Shown in pieces: positions 1-8,462 of a DNA stretch of 64,000 bases; the first letter of the stretch is position 1, and every line of letters begins with the position of its first letter. The position numbers and the translations under genes were made by a program. The stretch spans positions 3,224,001-3,288,000 of the forward strand of contig NZ_CP014989.1 of NCBI RefSeq assembly GCF_001685415.1. The letters are read 5' to 3'. Source of the DNA: Serinicoccus hydrothermalis (GTDB lineage: Bacteria; Actinomycetota; Actinomycetes; Actinomycetales; Dermatophilaceae). The notes under the pieces were generated by a model. That model was not told the DNA's origin and ran no database searches. It was given only the letters and a program-made list of their open reading frames with translations.

Positions 1-427
1 AGGTCCCGCGCGTCCCCGAGGCGGACAGGGCGCCGGAGAGCGCGGCGGTCTGCTCGCGCAGGGCCCGCGTCTGGGCGGCGACCTGGTCCAGGTGCTCGCC
101 GACCTGGCCGAAGTGCTCGACCCGGTCGCGCTCCAGGCTCCGCACCTGCTGCTCGACCCGGTCCAGGGCGGAGCGCAACGGCGCGAGCTCGGCAGCGGTG
201 CGCGTGTCGTGGTTCTCGCGCGACATCAGCCCCTCGACCTCCTGCCGCAGCTCGGCGGCTTCTGCGTGGGCCCGGTCCCTCGAGGAGCGCACCAGCGCCA
301 TCTCGGTCTCGCTCCGGGCCGACCGGGCCGCCGCGGCGCTGCGGGCCAGCAGCCAGCCAAGGAGCAGGCCGAGCAGCAGCGCCAGCAGCAGGGGCAGGAC
401 CGCGCCCAAGGTCAGTTGCTCGTTCAT
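1..427 (-). CDS. rmuC: RmuC-family DNA recombination protein (5' part only)
   Basis: The start codon (complement of 425-427) is inside the window and the frame runs off the left edge without a stop. The 142 visible residues start with one leucine-rich membrane helix (about residues 6-28). A long Glu/Arg-rich stretch that looks like coiled coil follows, ending in LSGALSASGTRGT, which resembles the point where the conserved RmuC domain begins. RmuC proteins are membrane-anchored putative nucleases that limit DNA inversion between short inverted repeats. It is transcribed away from the operon that begins at 649. The family call rests on this N-terminal third only. Confidence 0.75.
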   Translation of the reverse strand, partial: MNEQLTLGAVLPLLLALLLGLLLGWLLARSAAAARSARSETEMALVRSSRDRAHAEAAELRQEVEGLMSRENHDTRTAAELAPLRSALDRVEQQVRSLERDRVEHFGQVGEHLDQVAAQTRALREQTAALSGALSASGTRGT

Positions 428-480
428 GGACGACACCCTCGCGCCAGCCACCGACATACCTCGGTCCACACGTCACCGGG

Positions 481-549
481 GGGTGTCCGGTCGGGCTGGG
501 CGCGGACAGAAAGGGTGTCCGGTCACGATCCGGTCACGAGCGCGGACAC
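481..549. promoter_or_regulatory. Repeat-rich upstream region with tandem TCACGA half-sites
   Basis: TCACGA occurs at 523-528 and again at 534-539, exactly 11 bases apart, the spacing used by OmpR/PhoB-family response regulators. The 12-mer GGGTGTCCGGTC occurs at 481-492 and 513-524. GTGTCC (515-520) and GGACAC (544-549) flank the tandem site as an inverted pair. It lies just upstream of the -35 box at 565. Similar tandem sites occur near 35415 and 62693. Which protein binds is inference. Confidence 0.45.
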
Positions 550-564
550 GCGGCGGGTCCCGCG

Positions 565-594
565 TTGACACCGCCGGAGGGCCTGATCTACCTT
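565..594 (+). promoter_or_regulatory. Sigma-70-type promoter of the ten-gene operon
   Basis: A perfect TTGACA -35 box (565-570) is followed after 18 bases by TACCTT (589-594), a TAnnnT -10 box. Transcription would start near 601, just before the inverted repeat at 604-625. Confidence 0.65.
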
Positions 595-603
595 CGAGGG
601 CGA

Positions 604-625
604 AACATGAATCACCTTTCATGTT
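604..625. promoter_or_regulatory. Perfect inverted repeat, probable operator
   Basis: AACATGAA (604-611) and TTCATGTT (618-625) form a perfect 8-base inverted repeat with a 6-base spacer, AT-rich in otherwise GC-rich DNA. It sits between the predicted transcription start (about 601) and the ribosome binding site (AAGGAG, 636-641). That is a repressor position. The TetR protein encoded inside the operon at 7096 is the obvious candidate ligand, by inference. Confidence 0.6.
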
Positions 626-648
626 GGACCGCACGAAGGAGTGTTCCC

Positions 649-1869
649 GTGAACGCACGGCCCGTCCGCCTGCTCACCGTCCTCACCGCCACTGCGGCGC
701 TGACCCTCTCGGCCTGCGCCCCGAGCACGGACGGGGGTGGCGACGACAGCGGCGGTGGCGGCGACGACGGCGGCGAGGGCGGCGGCACCGCCCAGGTCGG
801 CATCATCTACTCCGAGACCGGGCCGCTCGCGGCCTACGGCGAGCAGTACCGCCAGGGCCTGGAGGCCGGCATCGACTACGCCACGGACGGCACCGGCGAG
901 GTCGACGGCACCACCATCGAGGTGGAGTACCGCGACGACGCGGGCAACCCGGACACGGCCGTGGCCGCGGCCAAGGACCTCATCGGTCAGGACTACCGGA
1001 TCCTCGGCGGGACGGTCGTCTCCGGCATCGCCACCGCCATGGCCGAGCAGGCCGCGCAGAACGAGGTCCTCTACATCTCCGGCCCGGCCGCGACGGACGC
1101 AATCACCGGCACCAACGAGTTCACCTTCCGCTCCGGCCGCCAGTCCTACCAGGACGTCGCGACCGCCGGCGCGATGCTGGACGACAGCTCGGGCAAGGTC
1201 GTGGTCCTGGCCCAGGACAACGCCTTCGGGCAGGGCAACCTGGCCGCCGTCGAGGCGGTCCTGGGCGCCGAGGGCGCGGAGGTCGCCAGCGTGCTGGTGC
1301 CCGAGGACGCCACCGAGTTCACCGGCTTCGCCCGCCAGGTGGTCGACGAGGAGCCGGACCTCATCTTCGTCGCCTGGGCCGGGGCCACCGCCGGCAACAT
1401 GTGGCAGTCGCTCACCCAGCAGAACGTCTTCGACGCGGCCCCGGTGGTCACCGGGCTCGCCGACTCGGCGACCTTCGCCGCCTACGGCGACGCCGGCGAG
1501 CAGATCTCCTTCCTCTCGCACTACTTCCCCGGCGCCACCGACAACGAGGTCAACCAGGCCCTCGTCGACTCGGTCACCGAGGCGGGCGGCACCCCCGACC
1601 TGTTCACCGTCGACGGCTTCGTCGCCGGGCAGATGATCGTGCACGCCGTGGCCGAGGGCGGCGACGACGTCGACGGCATGATCGACGCGCTCGAGGGCTG
1701 GGAGTTCGAGGGGCCGAAGGGCACGACGACCGTCCGCGAGGGCGACCACGCGCTGGTGCAGGACATGTTCACCGCCCGCCTGGTGCAGGACGGCGACACC
1801 TGGGTCCCCGAGGTCATCGACACGGTCCCCGCGGACGAGGTCGCCCCGCCGGAGGCCTCGGGCGAGTGA
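649..1869 (+). CDS. ABC transporter substrate-binding lipoprotein, branched-chain amino acid (LivJ) type
   Basis: This is the extracytoplasmic receptor of the importer encoded next. The GTG at 649 is chosen because AAGGAG lies 7 bases upstream and the protein then starts with a compact signal peptide and lipobox LSAC (residues 20-23, lipidated Cys23). An ATG at 607 in the same frame falls inside the inverted repeat and has no ribosome binding site. A Gly/Asp linker (about residues 27-48) leads into a Peripla_BP_6 domain beginning VGIIYSETGPLAAYG. Family members bind branched-chain amino acids but also aromatic acids, amides and other small acids, so the ligand is open. Its stop overlaps the next start by 4 bases. 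Confidence 0.88.
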   Translation: MNARPVRLLTVLTATAALTLSACAPSTDGGGDDSGGGGDDGGEGGGTAQVGIIYSETGPLAAYGEQYRQGLEAGIDYATDGTGEVDGTTIEVEYRDDAGNPDTAVAAAKDLIGQDYRILGGTVVSGIATAMAEQAAQNEVLYISGPAATDAITGTNEFTFRSGRQSYQDVATAGAMLDDSSGKVVVLAQDNAFGQGNLAAVEAVLGAEGAEVASVLVPEDATEFTGFARQVVDEEPDLIFVAWAGATAGNMWQSLTQQNVFDAAPVVTGLADSATFAAYGDAGEQISFLSHYFPGATDNEVNQALVDSVTEAGGTPDLFTVDGFVAGQMIVHAVAEGGDDVDGMIDALEGWEFEGPKGTTTVREGDHALVQDMFTARLVQDGDTWVPEVIDTVPADEVAPPEASGE

Positions 1870-2675
1870 CGGAGCAGCACAGCCCGGTCCAGGGCCGGGA
1901 CGCGGGGGCGGAGAGCTCCGCCCCCGCCCCCGCCCTGGAGGTCCGGGATCTCTCGCTGCGCATCGGCGGCGCCCAGATCCTGGAGGACATCAGCCTCACC
2001 GTGCCGCGCGGCCAGATCGTCGGCGTCATCGGCCCGAACGGCGCCGGCAAGACCACGCTGTTCAACCTCATCTCCGGCGTGCTCGCGCCCACCTCGGGCC
2101 AGGTGCTGCTCGGCGGCCGGGACCTCACCCGGTCGGGCATCACCCAGCGCGCGGTGGCCGGCCTGGGCCGGACCTTCCAGACCTCCTCGCTCTTCCCCGG
2201 GCTCAGCGTGCACGAGAACGCCCGGCTGGCCGCCCAGGTCACCGAGGGCCGCGCCATCTCCCTCTTCTCCTTCCCGCGACGCGGTGACGCCGCGTCCCGC
2301 CGCGCCACCGCGCTGCTCGAGGAGGTCGGCCTCGGCCACCGTGCGGAGCACCGCGCCGGGGACCTGCCGCACGGCGACAAGCGCAAGCTGGAGATCGCCA
2401 TGCTCCTCGCGACCGACCCGGAGGTCGTCCTCCTGGACGAGCCCATGGCGGGCGTCGCCTCGGGCGACGTCCCGGGTCTCACCGAGGTCATCCGCGGCCT
2501 GCACCGCGACCACGGATGCACCGTGCTCATGGTGGAGCACCACATGGAGGTCCTGCTCGGCGTCGTCGAGCGGGTGGCCGTGCTCCACTTCGGCCACCTG
2601 CTCGCGATGGACACCCCGGAGGCGGTCATGGCCGACCCGACCGTCCAGAGCGCCTACCTGGGGGAGACGGTATGA
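1866..2675 (+). CDS. ABC transporter ATP-binding protein, LivG type
   Basis: This is one of two ATPases that drive the LIV-type importer. GTG at 1866 overlaps the previous stop (GTGA). The 269-residue protein carries Walker A GPNGAGKTT, Walker B VVLLDEPMAG, and LPHGDKRKLEIA in place of the usual LSGGQ signature; LivG proteins normally carry a variant of this kind. It ends on a typical LivG C-terminus (DPTVQSAYLGE). It should pair with the LivF-type subunit at 2672 beneath the two permeases. Confidence 0.9.
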   Translation: MTEQHSPVQGRDAGAESSAPAPALEVRDLSLRIGGAQILEDISLTVPRGQIVGVIGPNGAGKTTLFNLISGVLAPTSGQVLLGGRDLTRSGITQRAVAGLGRTFQTSSLFPGLSVHENARLAAQVTEGRAISLFSFPRRGDAASRRATALLEEVGLGHRAEHRAGDLPHGDKRKLEIAMLLATDPEVVLLDEPMAGVASGDVPGLTEVIRGLHRDHGCTVLMVEHHMEVLLGVVERVAVLHFGHLLAMDTPEAVMADPTVQSAYLGETV

Positions 2676-3511
2676 CGCCCGCCCAGCCCACCGGCGACCT
2701 CACCGAGGCACCGGCGCGGAGCGAGGACGTCGACCCCGTCCTGCACGTGCGCGGGCTGTCCGCCCACGTCGCCGGCCAGCAGGTCGTGGAGCACGTCGAC
2801 CTCGACGTCGCACCCGTCGGCGTCACCGCCCTCCTGGGGCGCAACGGCGTGGGGAAGACCTCGACGATCAAGGCCGTCCTCGGCCTCATCGGCCGGGCGG
2901 GCGAGGTCGAGCTCGCCGGCACCGACCTCGTGCCCCTGCCCACCCACCAGATCGTGCGGCTCGGGATCGGCTACGTGCCGGAGGACCGCGAGGTCTTCGC
3001 CGGCCTCACCGTGACCGACAACCTGCGGCTGGCCGAGCGGCGTGGCAGCGAGCACCGCTACGACCTCGTCTACGACCTCTTCCCGGAGCTGAAGCAGCGC
3101 GGCGCCCAGGCCGCCGGGACGCTCTCCGGCGGGCAGCAGCAGATGGTCTCCCTCGCCCGGGCCCTGCTCAACGACAACCAGGTGCTCCTCGTGGACGAGC
3201 CGACCAAGGGGCTCGCCCCCAAGCTCGTGCAGGAGGTGAGCCAGGTGCTCGCCCGCGCGGCGCAGGTCGCCCCCATCCTCCTGGTCGAGCAGAACCTCCA
3301 GGTCGTCCGCGAGCTCGCCCACCACGCGGTCGTCCTCACCGACGGACGCAGCGTCCACCACGGCCCCGCGCAGGAGTTCCTCGCCGACGACGCCCTCACC
3401 CAGCGCCTGCTGGGGGTCCACGGCGAGGGCGGGTCGGACCCCACCGAGGACCACGACCAGGACCGGGACCAGGCCGGCGCCGGGCATACCCGAGAGGAGC
3501 ACACCGAGTGA
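2672..3511 (+). CDS. ABC transporter ATP-binding protein, LivF type
   Basis: This is the second ATPase of the importer (279 residues), overlapping livG by ATGA. Walker A is GRNGVGKTS, the signature is LSGGQQQMVSLARAL and Walker B is VLLVDEPTKGLAP, the LivF pattern. The N-terminal 25 residues and a hydrophilic C-terminal tail (about 30 residues, Asp/Glu-rich) extend beyond the usual LivF core. The tail runs straight into the start of the next gene. Confidence 0.9.
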   Translation: MTPAQPTGDLTEAPARSEDVDPVLHVRGLSAHVAGQQVVEHVDLDVAPVGVTALLGRNGVGKTSTIKAVLGLIGRAGEVELAGTDLVPLPTHQIVRLGIGYVPEDREVFAGLTVTDNLRLAERRGSEHRYDLVYDLFPELKQRGAQAAGTLSGGQQQMVSLARALLNDNQVLLVDEPTKGLAPKLVQEVSQVLARAAQVAPILLVEQNLQVVRELAHHAVVLTDGRSVHHGPAQEFLADDALTQRLLGVHGEGGSDPTEDHDQDRDQAGAGHTREEHTE

Positions 3512-4383
3512 GCACCGTCGTCCTGCTCCTGTTCACCGGGGTCGGGCTGGGGGCGATCTACTTCCTGGTCGCCTCGGGCCTGTCCCTCATCTACGGCCTC
3601 ATGCACGTCCTCAACTTCGCGCACGGCGTCTTCCTGTCGCTCGGGGCCTTCCTCGGCTTCGAGGTGGCGAGCCGGCTCGGTGCCACGACGTGGACCGGCT
3701 TCGCGGCCTCGCTGCTCGTCGGCGCGCTCGCCGGGGCGGTCTTCGCGGCGCTCACCGAGCGGGTGCTCGTGCAGCGCCTCTACGAGCGGCACATCGAGCA
3801 GGTGCTCGTCACCGTCGGCCTCGGCCTTGCGGCCGTCGCCCTCTTCGACGGCATCTGGGGCACCGACCCGCAGTTCATCTCCGGCCCGGCGTGGCTGGGA
3901 CGGACCACGCACATCCTCGGCGCCAACGTGCCCAACGACCGCTTCGTGGCGATCCTCGTCGCCGCCCTGGTGCTGCTCGGCATGGTGCTCTTCCTGCAGC
4001 GCACCCGCTACGGCATGATCATCCGCGCCGGGGTGGAGAACCGGGCCATGGTCACCGCGCTCGGCATCGACGTGCGCACCGCCTTCACCCTCGTCTTCAC
4101 CATCGGGGGGATCGCGGCCGGGCTCGGCGGCGTCCTGGCCAGCCACTACTTCGGCTACGTCTCCCCGCTGCTGGGCCAGACGCTGCTCATCTTCGCCTTC
4201 ATCGTCACCGTCATCGGCGGCCTCGGCTCGCTCACCGGTGCGGCGATCGCGTCGGTCCTCGTGGCGCTGCTGCAGCAGTTCGCCAACTACTACCTCTGGG
4301 GCACCGGTGACCTCGCCGTCGTCGTGCTGCTCGCCGTGGTGCTGCTCACCCGACCCTCCGGACTCATGGGGAGGCGCGCATGA
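3508..4383 (+). CDS. ABC transporter permease, LivH type
   Basis: This is an integral membrane subunit of the LIV-type importer, 291 residues with about eight hydrophobic segments. It begins with the family pattern GLGAIYFLVASGLSLIYGLMHVLNFAHG and contains the conserved ENRAMVTALGID cytoplasmic loop that contacts the ATPase. GTG at 3508 overlaps the previous stop (GTGA). It should form a heterodimer with the LivM-type subunit that follows. Confidence 0.9.
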   Translation: MSTVVLLLFTGVGLGAIYFLVASGLSLIYGLMHVLNFAHGVFLSLGAFLGFEVASRLGATTWTGFAASLLVGALAGAVFAALTERVLVQRLYERHIEQVLVTVGLGLAAVALFDGIWGTDPQFISGPAWLGRTTHILGANVPNDRFVAILVAALVLLGMVLFLQRTRYGMIIRAGVENRAMVTALGIDVRTAFTLVFTIGGIAAGLGGVLASHYFGYVSPLLGQTLLIFAFIVTVIGGLGSLTGAAIASVLVALLQQFANYYLWGTGDLAVVVLLAVVLLTRPSGLMGRRA

Positions 4384-5534
4384 GCAGCCCGACGACACCC
4401 ACGCCCCGCCGCAGCTGGGTCGGCACCGCGGTGCCGCTCGCCCTCGTGGTGCTGCTGGCCTGCCTGCCGCTGCTCAACCTCCACCTGCCCGGGGTGCTGC
4501 CGGGGCCGACCTACACCCCCGGCTCGCTGCACCTGATGGCGCTCGCCATGGTCATGGCCGCGCTGGCGCTGTCCTACCACCTGCTCCTCGGGGTGGCCGG
4601 GCTGCTGTCCTTCGGGCACGCGCTCTACTTCGGCTTCGGCGCCTACGTGCTCGGCATCGTCATGTCCGAGCTCGACCTGGGGCTGGTGCCCTCGGTGCTC
4701 GTCGTGCTCGTGGCCGGCGTGGTCTTCTCCACCCTGCTCGGGGCGATCAGCCTGCGGGTCACCGGCATACCCTTCGCGATGGTCACCCTGGCCTTCGCCC
4801 AGGCCGGCTCGGTGCTGGTCCGCCGCGACCCGGGCCGGGTCACCGGTGGCGAGGAGGGGCTGCGGCTGCCGACCGAGCACGTGCCCGACGCGCTCATCGG
4901 GGTCGCCAACACCCGCAACCTCTACTGGCTGGCGCTCGCGGCCCTCGTGCTGGCCTTCCTGCTGACCAGCTGGGTGCAGCGCAGCCGGGCCGGGCACGTC
5001 GCGGAGGCGGTGCGGGAGAACGAGCTGCGCGTCCGGGTCCTCGGGATGCGGCCCTTCGTCGTCAAGCTCGCCATCTTCGTCGCCGCCTCGGTCATCGCCA
5101 TCGGGATGGGCATGGTCCACCTGCTGCTCAACTCGGGCGCCGTGCCCACCATCGTCAGCGCCGAGTTCACCATCTCGCTGCTGCTCATGGTCGTCATCGG
5201 CGGCGTCGGCTCGCGCTGGGGCGCGGTCACCGGGGCCGTGCTCTACGTCCTGCTCAACCAGCGGCTCACCGTCCTGGCGCAGGCCGAGTGGGTCCACGAC
5301 CTGCCCGCGGTGCTGCGGATCCCGCTGTCGGAGCCGCTGTTCATCCTCGGCACCCTCTTCGTCCTCGTCGTCATGTTCCTGCCCGGCGGCATCGCCGGGA
5401 CGGTGACCCGGCTGCGCGGACGCCGACCGTCGCGTGGCGGCGCGGACCCGGGTGCTGACAGGGTGGAGCAGGTGGACGACATCGAGGACGGCGACCGGCG
5501 GCAGGACGAGGGCGTGGGGGCGGCGCGCCCATGA
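4380..5534 (+). CDS. ABC transporter permease, LivM type
   Basis: This is the second membrane subunit of the importer, 384 residues. About ten hydrophobic segments end near residue 335. The conserved loop REN..RVRVLGM faces the ATPase, and GGVGSRWGAVTGA and MFLPGGIAG are typical LivM motifs. The last 40 residues are charged and low in complexity (Asp/Glu/Arg), longer than usual for LivM, and run into the overlap with the acyl-CoA ligase gene. Confidence 0.88.
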   Translation: MSSPTTPTPRRSWVGTAVPLALVVLLACLPLLNLHLPGVLPGPTYTPGSLHLMALAMVMAALALSYHLLLGVAGLLSFGHALYFGFGAYVLGIVMSELDLGLVPSVLVVLVAGVVFSTLLGAISLRVTGIPFAMVTLAFAQAGSVLVRRDPGRVTGGEEGLRLPTEHVPDALIGVANTRNLYWLALAALVLAFLLTSWVQRSRAGHVAEAVRENELRVRVLGMRPFVVKLAIFVAASVIAIGMGMVHLLLNSGAVPTIVSAEFTISLLLMVVIGGVGSRWGAVTGAVLYVLLNQRLTVLAQAEWVHDLPAVLRIPLSEPLFILGTLFVLVVMFLPGGIAGTVTRLRGRRPSRGGADPGADRVEQVDDIEDGDRRQDEGVGAARP

Positions 5535-7099
5535 CGGCCCCGGTCTCCGGTGCGCGGACGGACGGGCTGCACACGCTCGGCCGGTGGCCCGCCGACCGCG
5601 CCCGCATCGCGCCGGACCACGCTGCGGTCGTCGACCGCGGCGTGGCGCTGGGCTACGGCGAGCTCGAGGCCAGGGTGGAGCGGCTGGCGCAGGTGCTGCT
5701 CGGTGCCGGCATCGGCAGGGGTATGCGCGTGGCCACCCTGGTCGGCAACAGCGCCGACCACGTCGTGCTCTTCTTCGCCTGCGCCCGCGTCGGCGCCGCC
5801 CTGTGCCCGCTCTCCTGGCGGCTGACGCCGCCGGAGCTGGTGCGCCAGGTGCAGCTGCTCGACCCGGCGCTGCTCGCCACCGAGGAGGAGACCGGCGCCC
5901 TGGCCGACGAGGTCGCCGCGCGGCTCACCTGCCCGGTGCCGACGGCATACCTCACCGAGTTGGGGCGCCCGGGCACCGTGTCCGCCGCGACGGGACGGGC
6001 GCCGGTCGACCCCGAGCCGGTCGACGACGAGGACGCCCTGCTCGTCGTCTTCACCTCCGGCAGCCTCAGCGCACCCAAGGCCGCGGTCCTGTCCCACCGC
6101 ACCTGCTGGTGGACCAACCTCTCGCTGTCGCGGACCCTGGAGCTCACCGAGCGCGACGTGGTGCTCGCCGTGCTGCCGCAGTTCCACGCGGGCGGGTGGA
6201 ACATCCAGCCGCTGCTCGCGTGGTGGACCGGTGCGACCGTGGTGCTGGAGCGCACCTTCGACCCCGGCCGGGTGCTGAGCCTGGTCCGCGAGCACCGGGT
6301 GAGCACGATGATGGGCGTGCCGACGCAGTACCTCCTGCTGGCCGAGCACCCGGGTTTCGTGGACGCCGACCTGTCCACCCTGCGCAGCGCCGTCGTCGGC
6401 GGGGCCCCGATGCCGCCGCCCCTGCTGCGCACCTTCCACGCCCGCGGGGTGGCGCTGACCCAGGGCTACGGGCTCACCGAGGCCGGCCCCAACGTGCTCT
6501 GCCTGCCGCCGCACGAGGTCACCGACCGTGCCGGGTGGGCGGGCGTGCCCTACCCGCACGTCGAGGTCGCCCTCGCCGACGCGGCCACCGGCGAGCGGGT
6601 CCGGGGCGCCGGGACCGGCGAGCTGCTGGTGCGCGGCCCAGGGCTGTTCACCGGCTACCTGCACGACGAGGAGGCGACGGCGCAGGTGATGCACGACGGC
6701 TGGCTGTGGACCGGCGACGTCGCCACCCGCGACGAGCAGGGCTACCTCAAGATCGTGGACCGGCTGCGCAACATCTACATCAGCGGCGGTGAGAACGTCG
6801 CCCCCGCGGAGGTCGAGGCCGCGCTGCGGCGCCACCCCGCGGTCGCCTCGGCGGCGGTCGTCGGTCTGCCGCACGAGCGCTGGGGCGAGGTCGGGGTCGC
6901 GCTCGTCGTGCTGCGGCCCGGCGTCGCGACGGACGAGCACGACCTGCGCGAGCACTGCCGCGCGCTGCTCGCCGCCTTCAAGGTGCCCGAGCGGATCCTG
7001 GCCGTGCCCGACATACCGCAGGTGGGGATCGGCAAGAACGACCAGCCGGCCGTCCGGGCCCTGGCACGGGAACGTCTCGAGCGGCAGGAGCAACGATGA
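5531..7099 (+). CDS. AMP-binding acyl-CoA ligase (fatty-acid/acetoacetyl-CoA synthetase-like)
   Basis: ANL-superfamily ligases join a carboxylic acid to CoA through an acyl-AMP. The 522 residues show the order P-loop, GYGLTEAG motif, WTGDVATRDEQGYLKIVDR, the ISGGENVAPAEVE hinge region and the C-terminal lysine in GIGKNDQPAVR. The P-loop is unusual: TSGSLSAPKA stands where families carry TSGTTGxPKG, so one Thr and two Gly are replaced but the Lys is kept. It is embedded in the operon (ATGA overlaps on both sides) with a 3-hydroxybutyrate dehydrogenase. Activation of acetoacetate or another short acid is therefore plausible, but the substrate is not proven. Confidence 0.82.
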   Translation: MTAPVSGARTDGLHTLGRWPADRARIAPDHAAVVDRGVALGYGELEARVERLAQVLLGAGIGRGMRVATLVGNSADHVVLFFACARVGAALCPLSWRLTPPELVRQVQLLDPALLATEEETGALADEVAARLTCPVPTAYLTELGRPGTVSAATGRAPVDPEPVDDEDALLVVFTSGSLSAPKAAVLSHRTCWWTNLSLSRTLELTERDVVLAVLPQFHAGGWNIQPLLAWWTGATVVLERTFDPGRVLSLVREHRVSTMMGVPTQYLLLAEHPGFVDADLSTLRSAVVGGAPMPPPLLRTFHARGVALTQGYGLTEAGPNVLCLPPHEVTDRAGWAGVPYPHVEVALADAATGERVRGAGTGELLVRGPGLFTGYLHDEEATAQVMHDGWLWTGDVATRDEQGYLKIVDRLRNIYISGGENVAPAEVEAALRRHPAVASAAVVGLPHERWGEVGVALVVLRPGVATDEHDLREHCRALLAAFKVPERILAVPDIPQVGIGKNDQPAVRALARERLERQEQR

Positions 7100-7731
7100 G
7101 CGTCGAGGACCCGGTCGCCCGCCCCGCACCGCGGACCGCCCGGGGCGCCCGCACCCGGGCCAGGCTGTTGCAGGCGGCCGAGGACGTCTTCGCGACCGTC
7201 GGCTACCCGGACGCCTCGATCGTGCGGATCACCGAGCTCGCCGGGGTCGCGCTGGGCACGTTCTACGTGCACTTCACCGGCAAGAAGGAGATCTTCGACG
7301 AGGTCGTCCTCGACCTGTCGCGACGGGTGCGGCAGGCGATGAGCGAGGCCTCGTCGGCGGCGCCGGACCGGCTCACGGCCGAGCGCGACGGCTTCCGCGC
7401 GTTCTTCGCCTTCACCGCCGAGCACCCCGCGCTCTACCGCATCATCCGGCAGGCCGAGTTCGTCTCGCCCGAGGTGATGCGCACGCACTACGACGACATC
7501 TGCTCGGGGTATGCCGCGGGCCTGGACCGCGCGATGGAGCAGGGGCAGATCCGTGGTCTGGACCCGATGGTCGCGGCCTGGGCGCTCATGGGTGCCGGCG
7601 AGCTCATCGGGATGCGCTGGGTGCTCTGGGAGCAGGGCGGGCAGATCCCCGAACCGGTCTTCGAGCAGCTCATGCTGCTCATCGAGGGTGCCCTGGCACC
7701 CACCACGACGGACGAAGGAGAGCACACATGA
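7096..7731 (+). CDS. TetR/AcrR-family transcriptional regulator
   Basis: This is a 211-residue one-component repressor-type regulator. The N-terminal helix-turn-helix (about residues 18-64) reads RARLLQAAEDVFATVGYPDASIVRITELAGVALGTFYVHF in broad pattern, ending in the hallmark TFYVHFTGKKEIF. The larger helical C-terminus would bind the inducer. It lies in the middle of the operon and overlaps both neighbours by 4 bases. It probably autoregulates the operon through the inverted repeat at 604-625, with an acyl-CoA or hydroxyacid as effector; both points are inference. Confidence 0.88.
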   Translation: MSVEDPVARPAPRTARGARTRARLLQAAEDVFATVGYPDASIVRITELAGVALGTFYVHFTGKKEIFDEVVLDLSRRVRQAMSEASSAAPDRLTAERDGFRAFFAFTAEHPALYRIIRQAEFVSPEVMRTHYDDICSGYAAGLDRAMEQGQIRGLDPMVAAWALMGAGELIGMRWVLWEQGGQIPEPVFEQLMLLIEGALAPTTTDEGEHT

Positions 7732-8462
7732 CACGCAGGGCGATCGTCACCGGAGGAGCGAGCGGCATCGGGGCCGCGGTCGCGCGTCGGCTCGCCGCCG
7801 ACGGGATGCACGTGGTCGTGGCCGACCGGGACGCGGACGCCGCGCAGTCCCTGGCGAGCGAGCTCGGGGGAGAGGCGTGGACCGTGGACCTGTCGGACAC
7901 GGCGGCGCTGGAGGACGCCGACGTGGACTGCGACGTCCTCGTCAACAACGCCGGCGTGCAGCGGGTGGCCGCGGTCCACGAGTTCGTCCCCGACGACTTC
8001 CGGCTCATCCACCGGCTCATGCTCGAGGCCCCCTTCCTGCTGGCCCGGGCCGCGCTGCCGCACATGTATGCCCGTGGCTGGGGCCGGATCATCAACGTCT
8101 CCTCCGCGCACGGCCTGCGCGCCTCGGCCTTCAAGTCGGCCTACGTCTCGGCCAAGCACGGGCTGGAGGGGCTGTCCAAGGTCATCGCCCTGGAGGGCGC
8201 CGAGCAGGGCGTGACGAGCAACTGCGTCAACCCGGGCTACGTCCGGACGCCCCTGGTCGAGAAGCAGATCGCCGACCAGGCGAAGACGCACGGCATCGGG
8301 GAGGACGAGGTGATCGAGAAGATCATGCTCACCCGCTCCGCCGTGAAGCGCCTCGTCGAGCCCGAGGAGGTCGCCGCCCTGGTGTCCTTCCTCACCTCCG
8401 ACGACGCCGGCATGGTGACCGGCACGTCCTACACGATGGACGGCGGGTGGACAGCGCAGTGA
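7728..8462 (+). CDS. bdhA: D-3-hydroxybutyrate dehydrogenase (short-chain dehydrogenase)
   Basis: It oxidises D-3-hydroxybutyrate to acetoacetate with NAD. The 244 residues carry the cofactor motif TGGASGIG (about residues 8-15), NNAG followed by V-Q, the block SSAHGLRASAFKSAY (catalytic Ser, Tyr and the following Lys in SAKHG), CVNPGYVRTPLVEKQI and the C-terminal TMDGGWTAQ. The His in SSAH, the Lys in FKSAY and the Gln in VEKQ are the substrate-binding residues known in this subfamily, so the call is more specific than generic SDR. GAAGGAG lies 8 bases before the ATG at 7728, giving internal re-initiation strength. It anchors the operon's proposed function. Confidence 0.85.
   Translation: MTRRAIVTGGASGIGAAVARRLAADGMHVVVADRDADAAQSLASELGGEAWTVDLSDTAALEDADVDCDVLVNNAGVQRVAAVHEFVPDDFRLIHRLMLEAPFLLARAALPHMYARGWGRIINVSSAHGLRASAFKSAYVSAKHGLEGLSKVIALEGAEQGVTSNCVNPGYVRTPLVEKQIADQAKTHGIGEDEVIEKIMLTRSAVKRLVEPEEVAALVSFLTSDDAGMVTGTSYTMDGGWTAQ

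Noticed and set aside
607-609. ATG as start of the operon receptor
   Set aside because: It sits inside the inverted repeat with no ribosome binding site; GTG at 649 has AAGGAG at proper spacing and gives a normal signal peptide.
198-2675. Long open frame of 825 codons covering the operon start
   Set aside because: Only its last third (from the GTG at 1866) is the LivG ATPase; the upstream part is Arg/Gly-rich and overlaps the real receptor gene in another frame.
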